A DNA stretch of 64,000 nucleotides from Virgibacillus siamensis (GTDB lineage: Bacteria > Bacillota > Bacilli > Bacillales > Amphibacillaceae). The notes beneath the pieces were generated by a model. That model worked only from the letters and a program-made list of their open reading frames with translations, ran no database searches and was not told where the DNA came from. The first letter of the stretch is position 1, and each line of letters begins with the position of its first letter. Positions 51,090 through 59,895 of this stretch are shown here, in pieces. The stretch is from contig NZ_FUIH01000007.1 in the NCBI RefSeq assembly GCF_900162695.1, positions 62,001-126,000 on the forward strand. The letters run 5' to 3'. A program made the position numbers and the translations under genes.

Positions 51090-52004
51090 ATGGAACAAAA
51101 AAGTATGACTGCACTTGTAAGCGCCTTTGCTCGAGCGTATCATTCTACGCAAAAAGAAATAAAAATATTTGATGATTATTTAGCTAAGGAGGTTTTAACG
51201 AGGGAAGAATACGAACAAATCGCTAGCCATATGTCCAAAGGCATTGATTTCTTTAATCCGTCTTTTGATGGAACAGAAGGTAAAGCTTTACAGTGGGTGG
51301 TAGATAATCAATTATCTCCTTCTCCACTCGGGAGAGCTGCATTTTCTGAAAAAATGCTTAACAATGCCGTGAAAATTGGTGCGGAGCAATATTTAATTTT
51401 TGCTGCGGGATACGATACGTTTGCTTACCGTCAACCTGACTGGGCGGCAAATATCGAGATTTTTGAATTAGACCATCCGGATATGATTGCGGACAAACAA
51501 AAACGCATTCATGATATGGTAGAGCAAAGGCCTAAAAACTTACACTATGTTGCTGTGGATTTTACGGAAAATAATTGGCAGAGCCGTTTGTTTGATTGCA
51601 AGGCACTTGATCAAAACAAAATTAGTTTTTGCAGTTTATTGGGAATCAGTTACTATTTGTCGGAAGAAAACTTTAAAGGGGTCTTTCAAGTGTTATCAGA
51701 ACATCTACCAAAGGGTAGCAGTGTAGTTTTTGACTATCCTGATGAAAACACCCATACAAAGAAGGCAGGCGAGCGTGCTCAAAAACAAACAGCTATGGCC
51801 GGGGCAGCGGGCGAAAAAATGCTTTCTGGTTATTCATATTTTGAGATGGAAAAGCTGTTGAGCGAAAGCTCTTTTCTGGTTTATGAACATATGACGCCGG
51901 ATAAGATCACCAATCAGTTTTTTCAGAGATATAACGAAGCTAATCCACAACATCAAATGACGGCATTTGATAATGTTAATTATTGTCTGGCTGTGAAAAG
52001 ATAA
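51090..52004 (+). CDS. Class I SAM-dependent methyltransferase (LCM/TIGR00027 type)
   Basis: A 304-residue methyltransferase of the leucine-carboxyl-methyltransferase-like group. Motif I is EQYLIFAAGYDTFAYRQPDW. The acidic loop is EIFELDHPDM. Motif IV region is CSLLGISYYLSEE and the later strand SVVFDYPDE. Members in Firmicutes are found with secondary metabolism or stand alone; the substrate is unknown. ATG after AGAGGTGAT. Single-gene unit between two folded elements. Confidence 0.87.
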   Translation: MEQKSMTALVSAFARAYHSTQKEIKIFDDYLAKEVLTREEYEQIASHMSKGIDFFNPSFDGTEGKALQWVVDNQLSPSPLGRAAFSEKMLNNAVKIGAEQYLIFAAGYDTFAYRQPDWAANIEIFELDHPDMIADKQKRIHDMVEQRPKNLHYVAVDFTENNWQSRLFDCKALDQNKISFCSLLGISYYLSEENFKGVFQVLSEHLPKGSSVVFDYPDENTHTKKAGERAQKQTAMAGAAGEKMLSGYSYFEMEKLLSESSFLVYEHMTPDKITNQFFQRYNEANPQHQMTAFDNVNYCLAVKR

Positions 52005-52018
52005 CTTGCGAGTCCTTT

Positions 52019-52088
52019 ATACCAGAAACGGGCGCGTTTATCGAATAACGCGTCCTTTTTACTTTTAGGGCCACATCCTAGAAGAAGG
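52019..52088. repeat. GGGCGC folded element, copy 17 (full length)
   Basis: ACCAGAAACGGGCGCGTTTA, then TCGAATAACGCGTCC, right end TTTTAGGGCCACATCCTAGA. It begins 15 bases after the stop. Confidence 0.8.
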
Positions 52089-52188
52089 CGATTGCTAAAA
52101 CCTGGGGATTTTTAAATAATTGTTATTAAGTCAAATGGCAGTTTAGTTTAGTTAAAACTAATTTTAATTCAAGAGGAGAAGAAGATAA

Positions 52189-52500
52189 ATGGTTGCGGGA
52201 ATTATTGTTATACTAGCCGTATTTCTTATACTGGGTATTATATTTTCAAGTGGAAAGGCATCTTTCTTAATTGCAGGCTTTAATACGATGTCAGAGGAAG
52301 AAAAAGAAAAATATGATCAAATCGCGTTGAGTAAGTTTATGGGGAAAATGATGTTTGCTTTATCATTTAGTTTGATGATCTTGGTACTTAGTGAGACGCT
52401 TGAAAACAGATGGTTATTAATTGTTGGACCTGTTTTATTCATAGTGATATTTGTATTTATGCTTATCTATACGAATTCGTGGGAAAGATTTAAGAAATAG
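52189..52500 (+). CDS. DUF3784 membrane protein
   Basis: A 103-residue protein of the DUF3784 family: N-terminal helix, the signature SSGKASFLIAGFNTMSEEEK with YDQIALSKFMGK, then two more helices. Function unknown. ATG after GAGGAGAAG. Confidence 0.85.
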   Translation: MVAGIIVILAVFLILGIIFSSGKASFLIAGFNTMSEEEKEKYDQIALSKFMGKMMFALSFSLMILVLSETLENRWLLIVGPVLFIVIFVFMLIYTNSWERFKK

Positions 52501-52509
52501 TAATGAGAC

Positions 52510-52543
52510 TATTCAAGAAAAGGGCGCGATTGTATGAAAATCA
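52510..52543. repeat. GGGCGC folded element, copy 18 (partial)
   Basis: CTATTCAAGAAAAGGGCGCG, then ATTGTATGAAAATC; the 3' stem half is gone, replaced by the next hairpin. Confidence 0.6.
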
Positions 52544-52586
52544 TAAGCCTGATTCCTCGTTAAAAGAAGGAGGAATCAGGCTTTAT
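52544..52586 (+). terminator. Strong hairpin after the DUF3784 gene
   Basis: AAGCCTGATTCCTC and GAGGAATCAGGCTT, a perfect 14-bp stem, followed by TATATATTT. Confidence 0.85.
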
Positions 52587-52619
52587 ATATTTATTCTATA
52601 ATGCAAAATAACGATGAAA

Positions 52620-52760
52620 GTGACGAGTAGCCCTTTTACCACCATGATAGTCAAGAAAAACCAAAAAAATGACCACCATTACAAGGTGATCAAAATAAAA
52701 GGGGCTCAATAGGGAACCTACATTCCCTTAAGTGGTTGTTTTTATTATAACCAACTTATT
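52620..52760. other. Gene-free stretch rich in inverted repeats
   Basis: TAGCCCTTTTA (52626-52636) and TAAAAGGGGCT (52695-52705) pair. AGGGAACCTACATTCCCT folds on itself, and ACCACC/GGTGAT lies inside. A 26-residue reading frame on the minus strand overlaps. It could be a structured RNA, but nothing was recognised. Confidence 0.4.
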
Positions 52761-52797
52761 AAAGTTAAGTCAATGGAAAAGGGAACAGTCGTTTGTT

Positions 52798-53157
52798 TTA
52801 CGATAAATTTTCAGATTTCTTTTTAAGTTCACGTTTTATTCGATAGATTGTATTTCTGGAAACGTCTGTATATCGGTGAATGTCCATGACAATTTGTTTT
52901 TGCTGCAAGATCTTAATAACTTTTTCATATACAGCTTTATCCTTTCCAGTAGCGTTAGCGTGATAATTAACTTTTCTACCTTTATATTTAGCCTGTTGAT
53001 TTTCCTAATTCAATACCTGGTTTCGTTTCTCGAATAGTTTTACGTTCTTCTTCTACCATCCATGAAAGTAATTGAAATACAATATCTGTAACTAATTGAC
53101 TGACCCCTTCAAGTTCTACATATATTCGGATATCAAGAACTAGCATATCAGGGGTCA
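52798..53157 (-). pseudogene. Serine recombinase (resolvase/invertase) remnant
   Basis: On the minus strand VTPDMLVLDIRIYVELEGVS and QLVTDIVFQLLSWMVEEERK match the middle of a resolvase-type serine recombinase. After a frame change near 53005 the text continues with KYKGRKVNYHANATGKDKAV and the helix-turn-helix MDIHRYTDVSRNTIYRIKRE. The catalytic N-terminal third with the active Ser is missing. It is inactive and marks a past mobile element. Confidence 0.82.
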
Positions 53158-53495
53158 CCTTCTTTCCTTGTATTATTTATTAGTTCTCCCTAATGAGAAA
53201 AAAATTATGTTTATTTCTCAAGATGCTTCAAATCAGTATGAAAAATAAGTTGCTGCAGAAAATAAGGAGTACTTCCGTCAAATTCCATGGAGTTATCATC
53301 AACGTACGAGAAGAATTAATTCTACGTACTTGGAATTGCGGTAACATCTACTGGGGTTGTGTTGTGAAGAAATAAAACCATGTAAACCAACCAATGAGTC
53401 ACGGGTTAGATTATTGGCCTTTTGACACAATGTTGGTTGAACCCCGTCAGAAGATGATTTTGGCAGGAATGCTAAAACAAAAGGAGGTGTAATCC
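53158..53495. other. Decayed stretch before the DUF378 gene
   Basis: No intact gene. Fragments such as EYFRQIPWSYHQRTRR and GLDYWPFDTMLVEPRQKMIL read protein-like but are broken by stops and frame changes. I do not recognise the source. Confidence 0.45.
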
Positions 53496-53795
53496 ATGAG
53501 TATATTGACACGAATTGCGCTGGTTTTAGTTATAATCGGTGCTATTAATTGGGGGCTTATTGGGGCATTCCAGTTTGATCTGGTTGCTGCAATTTTTGGT
53601 GGACAGGATGCCGGCTTGGCAAGAGTTGTGTACGCCTTGGTAGGAATTAGTGGATTGGTGTGCATTGGCCTTTTATTTAAAGATTCACTAGAGCAGGACC
53701 ATGAAGGTGAAGGTATTTCAAGATCAGGGAATATGGCATACAGTACGGAGTTTGCGGAAGAAACAGATATATCGGATGAGGAAAGAAAAAAATAG
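53496..53795 (+). CDS. DUF378 membrane protein (YuzA-like)
   Basis: A 99-residue protein: RIALVLVIIGAINWGLIGAF and the second helix VVYALVGISGLVCIGLLF form the DUF378 signature. The C-terminal 40 residues are acidic and longer than in the basic family. Function unknown. ATG after a perfect AAAGGAGGTG. Confidence 0.88.
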   Translation: MSILTRIALVLVIIGAINWGLIGAFQFDLVAAIFGGQDAGLARVVYALVGISGLVCIGLLFKDSLEQDHEGEGISRSGNMAYSTEFAEETDISDEERKK

Positions 53796-53820
53796 AAATC
53801 AAGTAAAAAAATCAATCTTG

Positions 53821-53851
53821 AACAGGGACTGTGTTCGGCACAGTCCCTGTT
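53821..53851. terminator. Perfect palindromic hairpin
   Basis: AACAGGGACTGTG and CACAGTCCCTGTT pair perfectly around a TTCGG-type loop. No T-run follows; it may end the DUF378 transcript or be a small mobile palindrome. Confidence 0.65.
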
Positions 53852-53878
53852 CAGAAAAATTAAAAAGGATGTTTTGTT

Positions 53879-54022
53879 ATGCATAATTTGGAAAATCATC
53901 TTGTTGATTATAAAGAAGGATTAAAGAAATATGAAAAATATATGCTGGAATTGGTGCAAACATTCCATGAATATACAGAGCACTGTTTCAGGGGTGGAGA
54001 AAACTCCTTGAAAAATAAATAA
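53879..54022 (+). CDS. Small soluble protein, hypothetical
   Basis: A 47-residue charged, helical protein (HNLENHLVDYKEGLKKYEKY at the start) with no membrane part. The ATG follows AAAAAGGATG. No family was recognised; the amphipathic helix could serve protein binding. Confidence 0.5.
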   Translation: MHNLENHLVDYKEGLKKYEKYMLELVQTFHEYTEHCFRGGENSLKNK

Positions 54023-54023
54023 T

Positions 54024-54215
54024 TCAAATTTTTTGCATGAGTAATTTTTGTAACCCAGTTAACGGGAATCCCAAGTAATGATTTATACGATACATGGTAA
54101 TCATACCTGGATACATTTTCTGGGGTAAGCGTCCAGTAACTTCAAAACGCATCCATGGTGGGGTGAAAATCCCAGGCTGTTTCGAGCGATATAGGGAGAA
54201 GTTGGGATGTTTCAA
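54024..54215 (-). pseudogene. SRPBCC-family protein remnant
   Basis: On the minus strand GIFTPPWMRFEVTGRLPQKM and MITMYRINHYLG read like the ligand-binding SRPBCC cyclase-like fold (TPPWLxF...GxxIxYRL). After a one-base shift it goes on as IPVNWVTKITHAKN, also as in that family. Both ends of the gene are missing. The stretch up to 54336 shows nothing else. Confidence 0.65.
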
Positions 54216-54336
54216 ATATATATAATTTCATTAATTATCTCCTCACTGGTTTTTTATGAATTCACTGTATACATGAAGTTTCTGTCTGCTGCAATACCCA
54301 AATCCGTTTTGTCCAAAACATGGATGACGGTTCAGT

Positions 54337-55284
54337 TTAATTATGCAGAAAGCCTACCATAAAATAAAGAAATGGAATGGTTAGTATACACAATATTGTT
54401 GTTAGCAGTACGCCGATTGATGCAAATAATGTGTCACCCCCATATCTTTGGGAATACAGCGTGATAGTTGGAGCGGAGGGCATACCGGAAACGATGACAG
54501 CGATTAGAAGGACTGGTAAAGGAACAGAAAAAAAGGCAAAAATGAACAGAGTTGCAGGGAGCAGTACAAGTTTTGATGCAGCCGCCTTCCACAGGTAGCT
54601 GTTTTTTATCAGAATAAAAAACTCTTTACAGGGTATATTCGCTATTAAACTTCCAATTAAAATCATGGAAAGGGGGATGGTCATTTTGCCGACGCTTTCC
54701 AATCCAGTGGATACGATATCCGGAAAACTTATCGGAAATAAAAAAATGGTAATCCCTGCCAAGGTGGATAGAATACCCGGATTTAACAATATATTTTTCC
54801 AGTTAATCGTCTTTGCATTATTCTGGTGAAATAAATATACTCCGTACGTCCATATTAGAATTAAATAGCATAAGTTGAATATGGTCAAGTAAACAATTCC
54901 TTTTTCACCCAGGAGAATAAAACTGACGGCATAACCGATAAAACCCTGGTTCCCAAAAATAATCAGGCCTTCATAGACACTTTTTTGTTTCGCTGGAAGT
55001 CGCGCGTTTTGTCGCATCCAAAATGCCAAAACGCATGAGACCATAAGTATATACACTGACATGGCAATCAGCCACGTAAATTCTTTTGCTAAGGAAACAG
55101 AAAAACGAATGTCAAGGGAAAATAAAATGAGCGCGGGTAACGTGATGTACAGGATAAGCTGTGTCAGAACATCATTTGCATGTTTGTCCAGAATACCTGA
55201 TTTCCTTGTGATAAATCCAAGTGCGGTAATACCGTACAGCATCAACATTTCTTGCAAAAATACTACTGCCGATTCCAAAGTCAT
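54337..55284 (-). CDS. AEC (auxin efflux carrier)-family transporter
   Basis: A 315-residue protein with ten helices in two sets of five. GITALGFITRKSGILDKHAN and LTQLILYITLPALILFSLD are the family start; NPGILSTLAG lies after the middle loop and GMPSAPTITLYSQRYGGD near the last helices. Bacterial members export or import small organic acids such as malate. The ATG follows CAGGGTG; a GTG one codon earlier is also possible. Confidence 0.87.
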   Translation of the reverse strand: MTLESAVVFLQEMLMLYGITALGFITRKSGILDKHANDVLTQLILYITLPALILFSLDIRFSVSLAKEFTWLIAMSVYILMVSCVLAFWMRQNARLPAKQKSVYEGLIIFGNQGFIGYAVSFILLGEKGIVYLTIFNLCYLILIWTYGVYLFHQNNAKTINWKNILLNPGILSTLAGITIFLFPISFPDIVSTGLESVGKMTIPLSMILIGSLIANIPCKEFFILIKNSYLWKAAASKLVLLPATLFIFAFFSVPLPVLLIAVIVSGMPSAPTITLYSQRYGGDTLFASIGVLLTTILCILTIPFLYFMVGFLHN

Positions 55285-55386
55285 CACCCTGGATTACTGT
55301 ATGTGACAGCAGCTCAAAGGTTAATAGTAGATGAAAATTGTAATGTCAGTACTAATTTATGGATGGCTATACGACCAACACACACG

Positions 55387-55680
55387 TCATTGCCCCCGTT
55401 CTTCCGTGGTAATTAATAGTAGCCGGTAAAGGATGTACAACCCAATATAAGCTCCAGTGACTAGAAAAAATGGATTCAAAAAAACAGCATGAATTTCTGT
55501 CATAAAGACGGTATTATCTTTAATAATTTGATAAATAGATAAGGAGGAAATGGTCCCAAATATCAATGTGGAGATGATTGCAGCTATATTAAAAATTAAA
55601 CGATAATTCGAAGAAACCTTTTGCAATAAAAACATTATAAATGGCACTACGATAGTGCCAGCAACCAGAAAAACACTCAC
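55387..55680 (-). CDS. Three-helix membrane protein, hypothetical
   Basis: A 97-residue protein with three membrane helices (about 3-19, 27-47, 68-88) and a short polar tail (ITTEERGQ). GTG start after AGAAGGTGAT. No family was recognised. It lies between the transporter and the glycosylase-like gene on the same strand. Confidence 0.6.
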   Translation of the reverse strand: MSVFLVAGTIVVPFIMFLLQKVSSNYRLIFNIAAIISTLIFGTISSLSIYQIIKDNTVFMTEIHAVFLNPFFLVTGAYIGLYILYRLLLITTEERGQ

Positions 55681-55778
55681 AATATCACCTTCTGAAAATA
55701 ATTTATATCACTAGTATGACCTCCAGGCGAATATTAAGTCGTTCTGTCTGGCATATTTCTTGTCTGCGGCAGTCCTGC

Positions 55779-56153
55779 TTACAAACATATTCCTTTTTCC
55801 CGAAGATTTTCGATGCATTCCAGTAGGTAATCCTGATTATGCTCGGGATAAATTGGGTGGTCAGGATGGTAATTTGTTTTATTAAAATCCTGTTTAAGAA
55901 AGGGTGGACAAGCTTTTCCTCGGTAGTATGGGTCTTCCCATTGCGTGGCATTCCGGTATCCTCTTCGTTTCATTTCGCTCATCACTTTCATATGGTATAG
56001 GTAGAGTATATATGGTGAATGATGGAAGACATAATTAACCGTCGCATGCTTTTTGCCCCAGCCATTCCCTCGCAGTGCACAGCATTCGCGGTGCTGCCCC
56101 AATAACTGCTGACGTGGTAACTTGGGAAGAAGTTGTTCATGCCATAAACGCAT
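55779..56153 (-). CDS. Pyrimidine-dimer glycosylase-like protein (TIGR02328/Pyr_excise)
   Basis: A 124-residue protein: MRLWHEQLLPKLPRQQLLGQ, HRECCALRGNGWGKKHATVN, then PYYRGKACPPF and a YPEHNQDYLLECIENLREKG end. It follows the TIGR02328 family of Firmicutes, related to T4 endonuclease V-type pyrimidine-dimer glycosylases. Repair activity is not shown for this branch. Its start ATG overlaps the TetR gene stop by one base, so the two are coupled. Confidence 0.8.
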   Translation of the reverse strand: MRLWHEQLLPKLPRQQLLGQHRECCALRGNGWGKKHATVNYVFHHSPYILYLYHMKVMSEMKRRGYRNATQWEDPYYRGKACPPFLKQDFNKTNYHPDHPIYPEHNQDYLLECIENLREKGICL

Positions 56154-56791
56154 TATTTATCCTCCATTTCATCATTTGGACTGATTCCATTCCATAACAG
56201 GTCCACAATCTGTTCAGCCATTTTGTCTGTATCAGAAAAAAACTTTTCCTCTTGATTATCTAAATTGCCTATTTTCAACAATGACAAATAGGCATGAACA
56301 GTAAAAATTGGTTGGACACTACGGATTTCCACCCGTTCCATGGCGTCGATAAACGCGTGTTCCAATGCCTGATACATATCCGTTTCTGCCTGGTGTATTT
56401 TTTGTTGTTGCTCGGGTGACAGGGCATTGTTCAATCCTTTTGTTAATCCGTTGGTATCAACATTGGTGGTTGCTTTTAAATGTGTTTTTGTAATGTTTAA
56501 AAGCCGCTTTTTTAAAGGAAGGTTTTCCTGCAACATGCTGTTCATTTTCTTACGAATGCGAATCATCATTTTTACCATTGCTTCGGTAAATAATTCCGCT
56601 TTGCTGGCATAGTAATAGTAAATAGTGGCTTTTGTTACATTGCATGCTTTCGCAACATCGTCAACTGAAATAGTTGGATACCCATTTTCCAGGAAAAGAC
56701 GGGAAGCTGTCTGAATAATAATTTCTTCTGTTGGCATTGTTTGGTCACTTGTCCGGGGTCTGCCCAGCGGACGTTCATTTCTCTTTTTCAA
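56153..56791 (-). CDS. TetR-family repressor
   Basis: A 212-residue regulator. The N-terminal DNA-binding part is IIIQTASRLFLENGYPTISV followed by DDVAKACNVTKATIYYYYASK (about 24-65); the rest is an all-helix ligand domain. ATG after AAGGAGCGAGC. It is divergent from the MMPL exporter and most likely represses it until a toxic ligand binds. Confidence 0.9.
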   Translation of the reverse strand: MKKRNERPLGRPRTSDQTMPTEEIIIQTASRLFLENGYPTISVDDVAKACNVTKATIYYYYASKAELFTEAMVKMMIRIRKKMNSMLQENLPLKKRLLNITKTHLKATTNVDTNGLTKGLNNALSPEQQQKIHQAETDMYQALEHAFIDAMERVEIRSVQPIFTVHAYLSLLKIGNLDNQEEKFFSDTDKMAEQIVDLLWNGISPNDEMEDK

Positions 56792-56845
56792 ATTGCTCGC
56801 TCCTTGTCGTTACTTATACGAGATTATATCATATTATACATGACA

Positions 56846-56862
56846 GTTGATAATTAACCAAC
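56846..56862. promoter_or_regulatory. Candidate TetR operator
   Basis: GTTGATAATTAACCAAC is an imperfect palindrome (6 of 8 pairs match), between the divergent TetR and MMPL genes and close to the TetR start. Confidence 0.4.
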
Positions 56863-57044
56863 CAGTATATATAATTACAGTAACATGTTGGTGTATTTAG
56901 GAGTACTGCGACTTTTTAGCATACCCGTTATTGTTCAAAGGGGACCCTGAATATAGCAGACAATCGATTTATTGTTTTATATTGTGGTAATCCTACATAC
57001 AGCACCATTACAAAAAGATTCTTAAGCCTAAGGGAGGGAGATTG

Positions 57045-59246
57045 ATGAATAATTTATTGGAAAAATGGGGGAAAACCGTTGCAAATAGGAAGAGTCGTTT
57101 TGCAACATTAGTAATCTGGGTTTTGATTATTGGTATTCTGACAGTTCTGTGGCCCCAGGTAAACAGCCAAACGACAACTTCGCAAGATCTGTTGCCGGAA
57201 GATGCCATGTCCAATCAGGCAGCAACCATAATGGAGAAGCAGTTTCCGGATAATAATGGGATTCCGTTATTGTTGGTCTGGTACCATGATGGCGGATTAA
57301 CGAAAGAAGATTATAAGTCTGTCAAAAATTTATATCAGAAACTAACGGATAATCCATTAGCACACCAATCACTTGTACCACCACTTGGAAAAGCGCCAGT
57401 TCCTGCACTAAAACAGATGGCTTCCGAAGATGGCGAAGCACTTATTACCCCAGTGTTTTTTAAAAAAGCCGCGTCAACAGATGAATTGCAACAAGCTATG
57501 AATGTGCTGAAGGACAGCGTGACAGATTTAACGGGACATGATCCGTTTAGTGGAGCAACAACATCTGATGATTTACAAACGAGGTTTACAGGTCCAGTCG
57601 GTATCCAAACAGATGCCACTGAATTGTTCAGTCAGGCCGATATTACCTTATTAATTGCAACCGTCGTACTGGTATTAGTGTTGCTGGTCGTGTTGTACCG
57701 CTCACCGATATTAGCTGTTGTTCCGCTTATAAGTGTTGGAATTGCCTATGGAGTAATCAGTCCTTTACTCGGTTTTATGGCACGGGAAGGCTGGATTGTG
57801 GTTGATTCACAGGCTATATCGATCATGACGGTATTGCTGTTTGGCGCTGGGACGGATTATTGTCTGTTCCTGATTTCAAGGTATCGTGACGAATTACAGC
57901 TGGAGGTTAATAAATATACCGCACTGCAAAAGGCAATCGCCCATTCCGGTGGAGCGATTATGATGAGTGCGCTGACGACCACTATCGGACTTCTTAGTTT
58001 GTCGCTTGCACAATACGCTTCTTATGACCGTTTTGCCGTACCGTTCAGTCTGGCTATATTTATTGTGGGGATTGCTGTACTTGCATTTCTGCCAGCCATT
58101 TTAGCATTACTTGGCAGAACCGCTTTTTTCCCGTTCATTCCACGTACAGAGGAAATGGCCAGAAAGTTGGAGGTGAAGAAGGGCAAACCTGTTCGTCATC
58201 CCAAAACCAGGAGCTGGTTCAGTAAATCAGTCGGCCGTTGGGTGACAGAAAAACCATGGCTTATTATTGCTGTATGTACCATTTTCCTTGGAGCAGCGGC
58301 TCTCATTGCACCGAAAATCTCGTATACGTATGGACTACTTGATTCTTTTCCGGAAGATATGCCTTCAAGGGAAGGGTTTACCATCATTGCGGAACACTAT
58401 CCTTCGGGTAAAATTGCTCCCGTACAGGTGATTGTTGATTCAGAAGGAAAAGAAATATCCATACTACATACACTTGTTTCCATGGATATCACGGAAACTG
58501 TCGGTAGTCCAAAAACAGGGGAAGATGCGGACTATCAGGCGTACGAGTTAACATTGGCAATTGATCCCTATTCGGAAAAAGCGATTAATAAGATACCTGA
58601 CATAAAAGATGCAGTTGCTGAAGATCTTAAAGAGGCAGGAATCGAGAATGCCGATACCAATGTCTGGATTGGTGGTGAAACAGCAACGCTATATGATACA
58701 AGACAGGTTACAAATCAGGATCAGAGCATCATCATTCCGGTAGTGCTTATCATTATTGCAGCGCTTTTGCTTGCTTATCTCCGTTCCATTGTGGCGATGA
58801 TTTATCTTTTACTGACCATCTTGTTGTCCTACTTTTCTGCGTTAGGATTAGGCTGGTTATTTATTCACTATGGATTAGACGCATCCGCCATGCAGGGATT
58901 GATTCCGTTGTATGCATTTGTGTTCCTTGTGGCGCTCGGTGAGGACTACAACATTTTTATGATGTCGAGCATTTGGAAAAATCGCGAAAAAATGCCGTTG
59001 AAACAGGCTATTTCAGAAGGTGTTGGACAAACGAGTGGTGTAATTAGTTCAGCTGGACTAATTTTGGCAGGAACATTTTCGGTATTGGCAGTCATGCCAC
59101 TGCAAGTACTAGTACAATTCGGCGTAGTAACGGCAATTGGTATTTTGTTGGATACATTCATTGTCAGACCGTTACTGGTTCCGTCCATCACAACTGTACT
59201 TGGAAGGTATGCTTTTTGGCCAGGTAAATTGTGGAAGAAAAAATAA
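57045..59246 (+). CDS. MMPL-family (RND) exporter
   Basis: A 733-residue MMPL transporter like B. subtilis YdfJ/YdgH: twelve helices in two halves, each with a large outside loop after its first helix. The proton-relay segments are FGAGTDYCLFLISRYRDEL (near 267) and VALGEDYNIFMMSSIW (near 630). It should export lipids, drugs or other hydrophobic compounds by proton antiport. ATG (after a TTG) preceded by AGGGAGGGAG. Probably controlled by the divergent TetR. Confidence 0.92.
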   Translation: MNNLLEKWGKTVANRKSRFATLVIWVLIIGILTVLWPQVNSQTTTSQDLLPEDAMSNQAATIMEKQFPDNNGIPLLLVWYHDGGLTKEDYKSVKNLYQKLTDNPLAHQSLVPPLGKAPVPALKQMASEDGEALITPVFFKKAASTDELQQAMNVLKDSVTDLTGHDPFSGATTSDDLQTRFTGPVGIQTDATELFSQADITLLIATVVLVLVLLVVLYRSPILAVVPLISVGIAYGVISPLLGFMAREGWIVVDSQAISIMTVLLFGAGTDYCLFLISRYRDELQLEVNKYTALQKAIAHSGGAIMMSALTTTIGLLSLSLAQYASYDRFAVPFSLAIFIVGIAVLAFLPAILALLGRTAFFPFIPRTEEMARKLEVKKGKPVRHPKTRSWFSKSVGRWVTEKPWLIIAVCTIFLGAAALIAPKISYTYGLLDSFPEDMPSREGFTIIAEHYPSGKIAPVQVIVDSEGKEISILHTLVSMDITETVGSPKTGEDADYQAYELTLAIDPYSEKAINKIPDIKDAVAEDLKEAGIENADTNVWIGGETATLYDTRQVTNQDQSIIIPVVLIIIAALLLAYLRSIVAMIYLLLTILLSYFSALGLGWLFIHYGLDASAMQGLIPLYAFVFLVALGEDYNIFMMSSIWKNREKMPLKQAISEGVGQTSGVISSAGLILAGTFSVLAVMPLQVLVQFGVVTAIGILLDTFIVRPLLVPSITTVLGRYAFWPGKLWKKK

Positions 59247-59316
59247 ATGTGATATTCGGTTAAAATTTATTCATAAAGGTACAATGGGAATATAACCATG
59301 AAAGGGGTGTATTCAC

Positions 59317-59739
59317 TTGAATCAACAGGAAATAAGAGAAAACATTGAAAACATCCTGGACAACAGCGCCGTTGGTGTGATGGCGACTGTCCAGCAAAAC
59401 AAACCACATTCACGATACATGACGTTTCATCGTGATGGTTTAACACTTTACACAGCTACAAATAATAATACGCATAAGACCGAGGAAATAAAGGAAAATC
59501 CCCATACGCATATTTTATTAGGATATGAAGGGGAAGGGTTTGGTGATGAGTACGTGGAATACGAGGGAAAAGTCAGCATCAGCCAATCCGATGCGATGAA
59601 AAAAAAGTTGTGGAATGAATATATGGAAAGCTGGTTTAGCGGGCCAGATGATCCTGATTATATCGTACTTGAAATAACACCACAGAAAATTCACTTAATG
59701 AATAAGAAAAATGCTGAGCCAAGAATATTAAATTTATAA
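59317..59739 (+). CDS. Pyridoxamine-phosphate-oxidase-fold protein (general stress protein 26/YdaG-like)
   Basis: A 140-residue split-barrel FMN-binding-type protein: VGVMATVQQNKPHSRYMTFH and GLTLYTATNNNTHKTEEIKE, then WFSGPDDPDYIVLEITPQKI. This is the general stress protein 26 group (YdaG in B. subtilis). Flavin or F420 binding is expected but the reaction is unknown. TTG start after GAAAGGGGTG. Confidence 0.85.
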   Translation: MNQQEIRENIENILDNSAVGVMATVQQNKPHSRYMTFHRDGLTLYTATNNNTHKTEEIKENPHTHILLGYEGEGFGDEYVEYEGKVSISQSDAMKKKLWNEYMESWFSGPDDPDYIVLEITPQKIHLMNKKNAEPRILNL

Positions 59740-59744
59740 GATTT

Positions 59745-59773
59745 AACCGGGTATTTATAGTGCCCGGTTTTTA
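59745..59773 (+). terminator. Terminator after the YdaG-like gene
   Basis: AACCGGGTA and TGCCCGGTT pair around a short loop, followed by TTT. Confidence 0.8.
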
Positions 59774-59895
59774 TGTGTATTTCATCGATAAGAAATACTT
59801 TTTCAGATACTTCTATTATGTGTGCAGTAAGCTTGGTATGTTTTTTTTATGAGGAGTAAATAATACCATTAACACCTTTAAAAGGAGTGGTTGTG

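Noticed and set aside
53193..53375. 60-codon plus-strand frame
   Set aside because: No ribosome site, and protein-like text appears in other frames, so it looks like decayed sequence.
53394..53492. 32-codon frame ending at the DUF378 ribosome site
   Set aside because: No ribosome site of its own; more likely the tail of a decayed gene.
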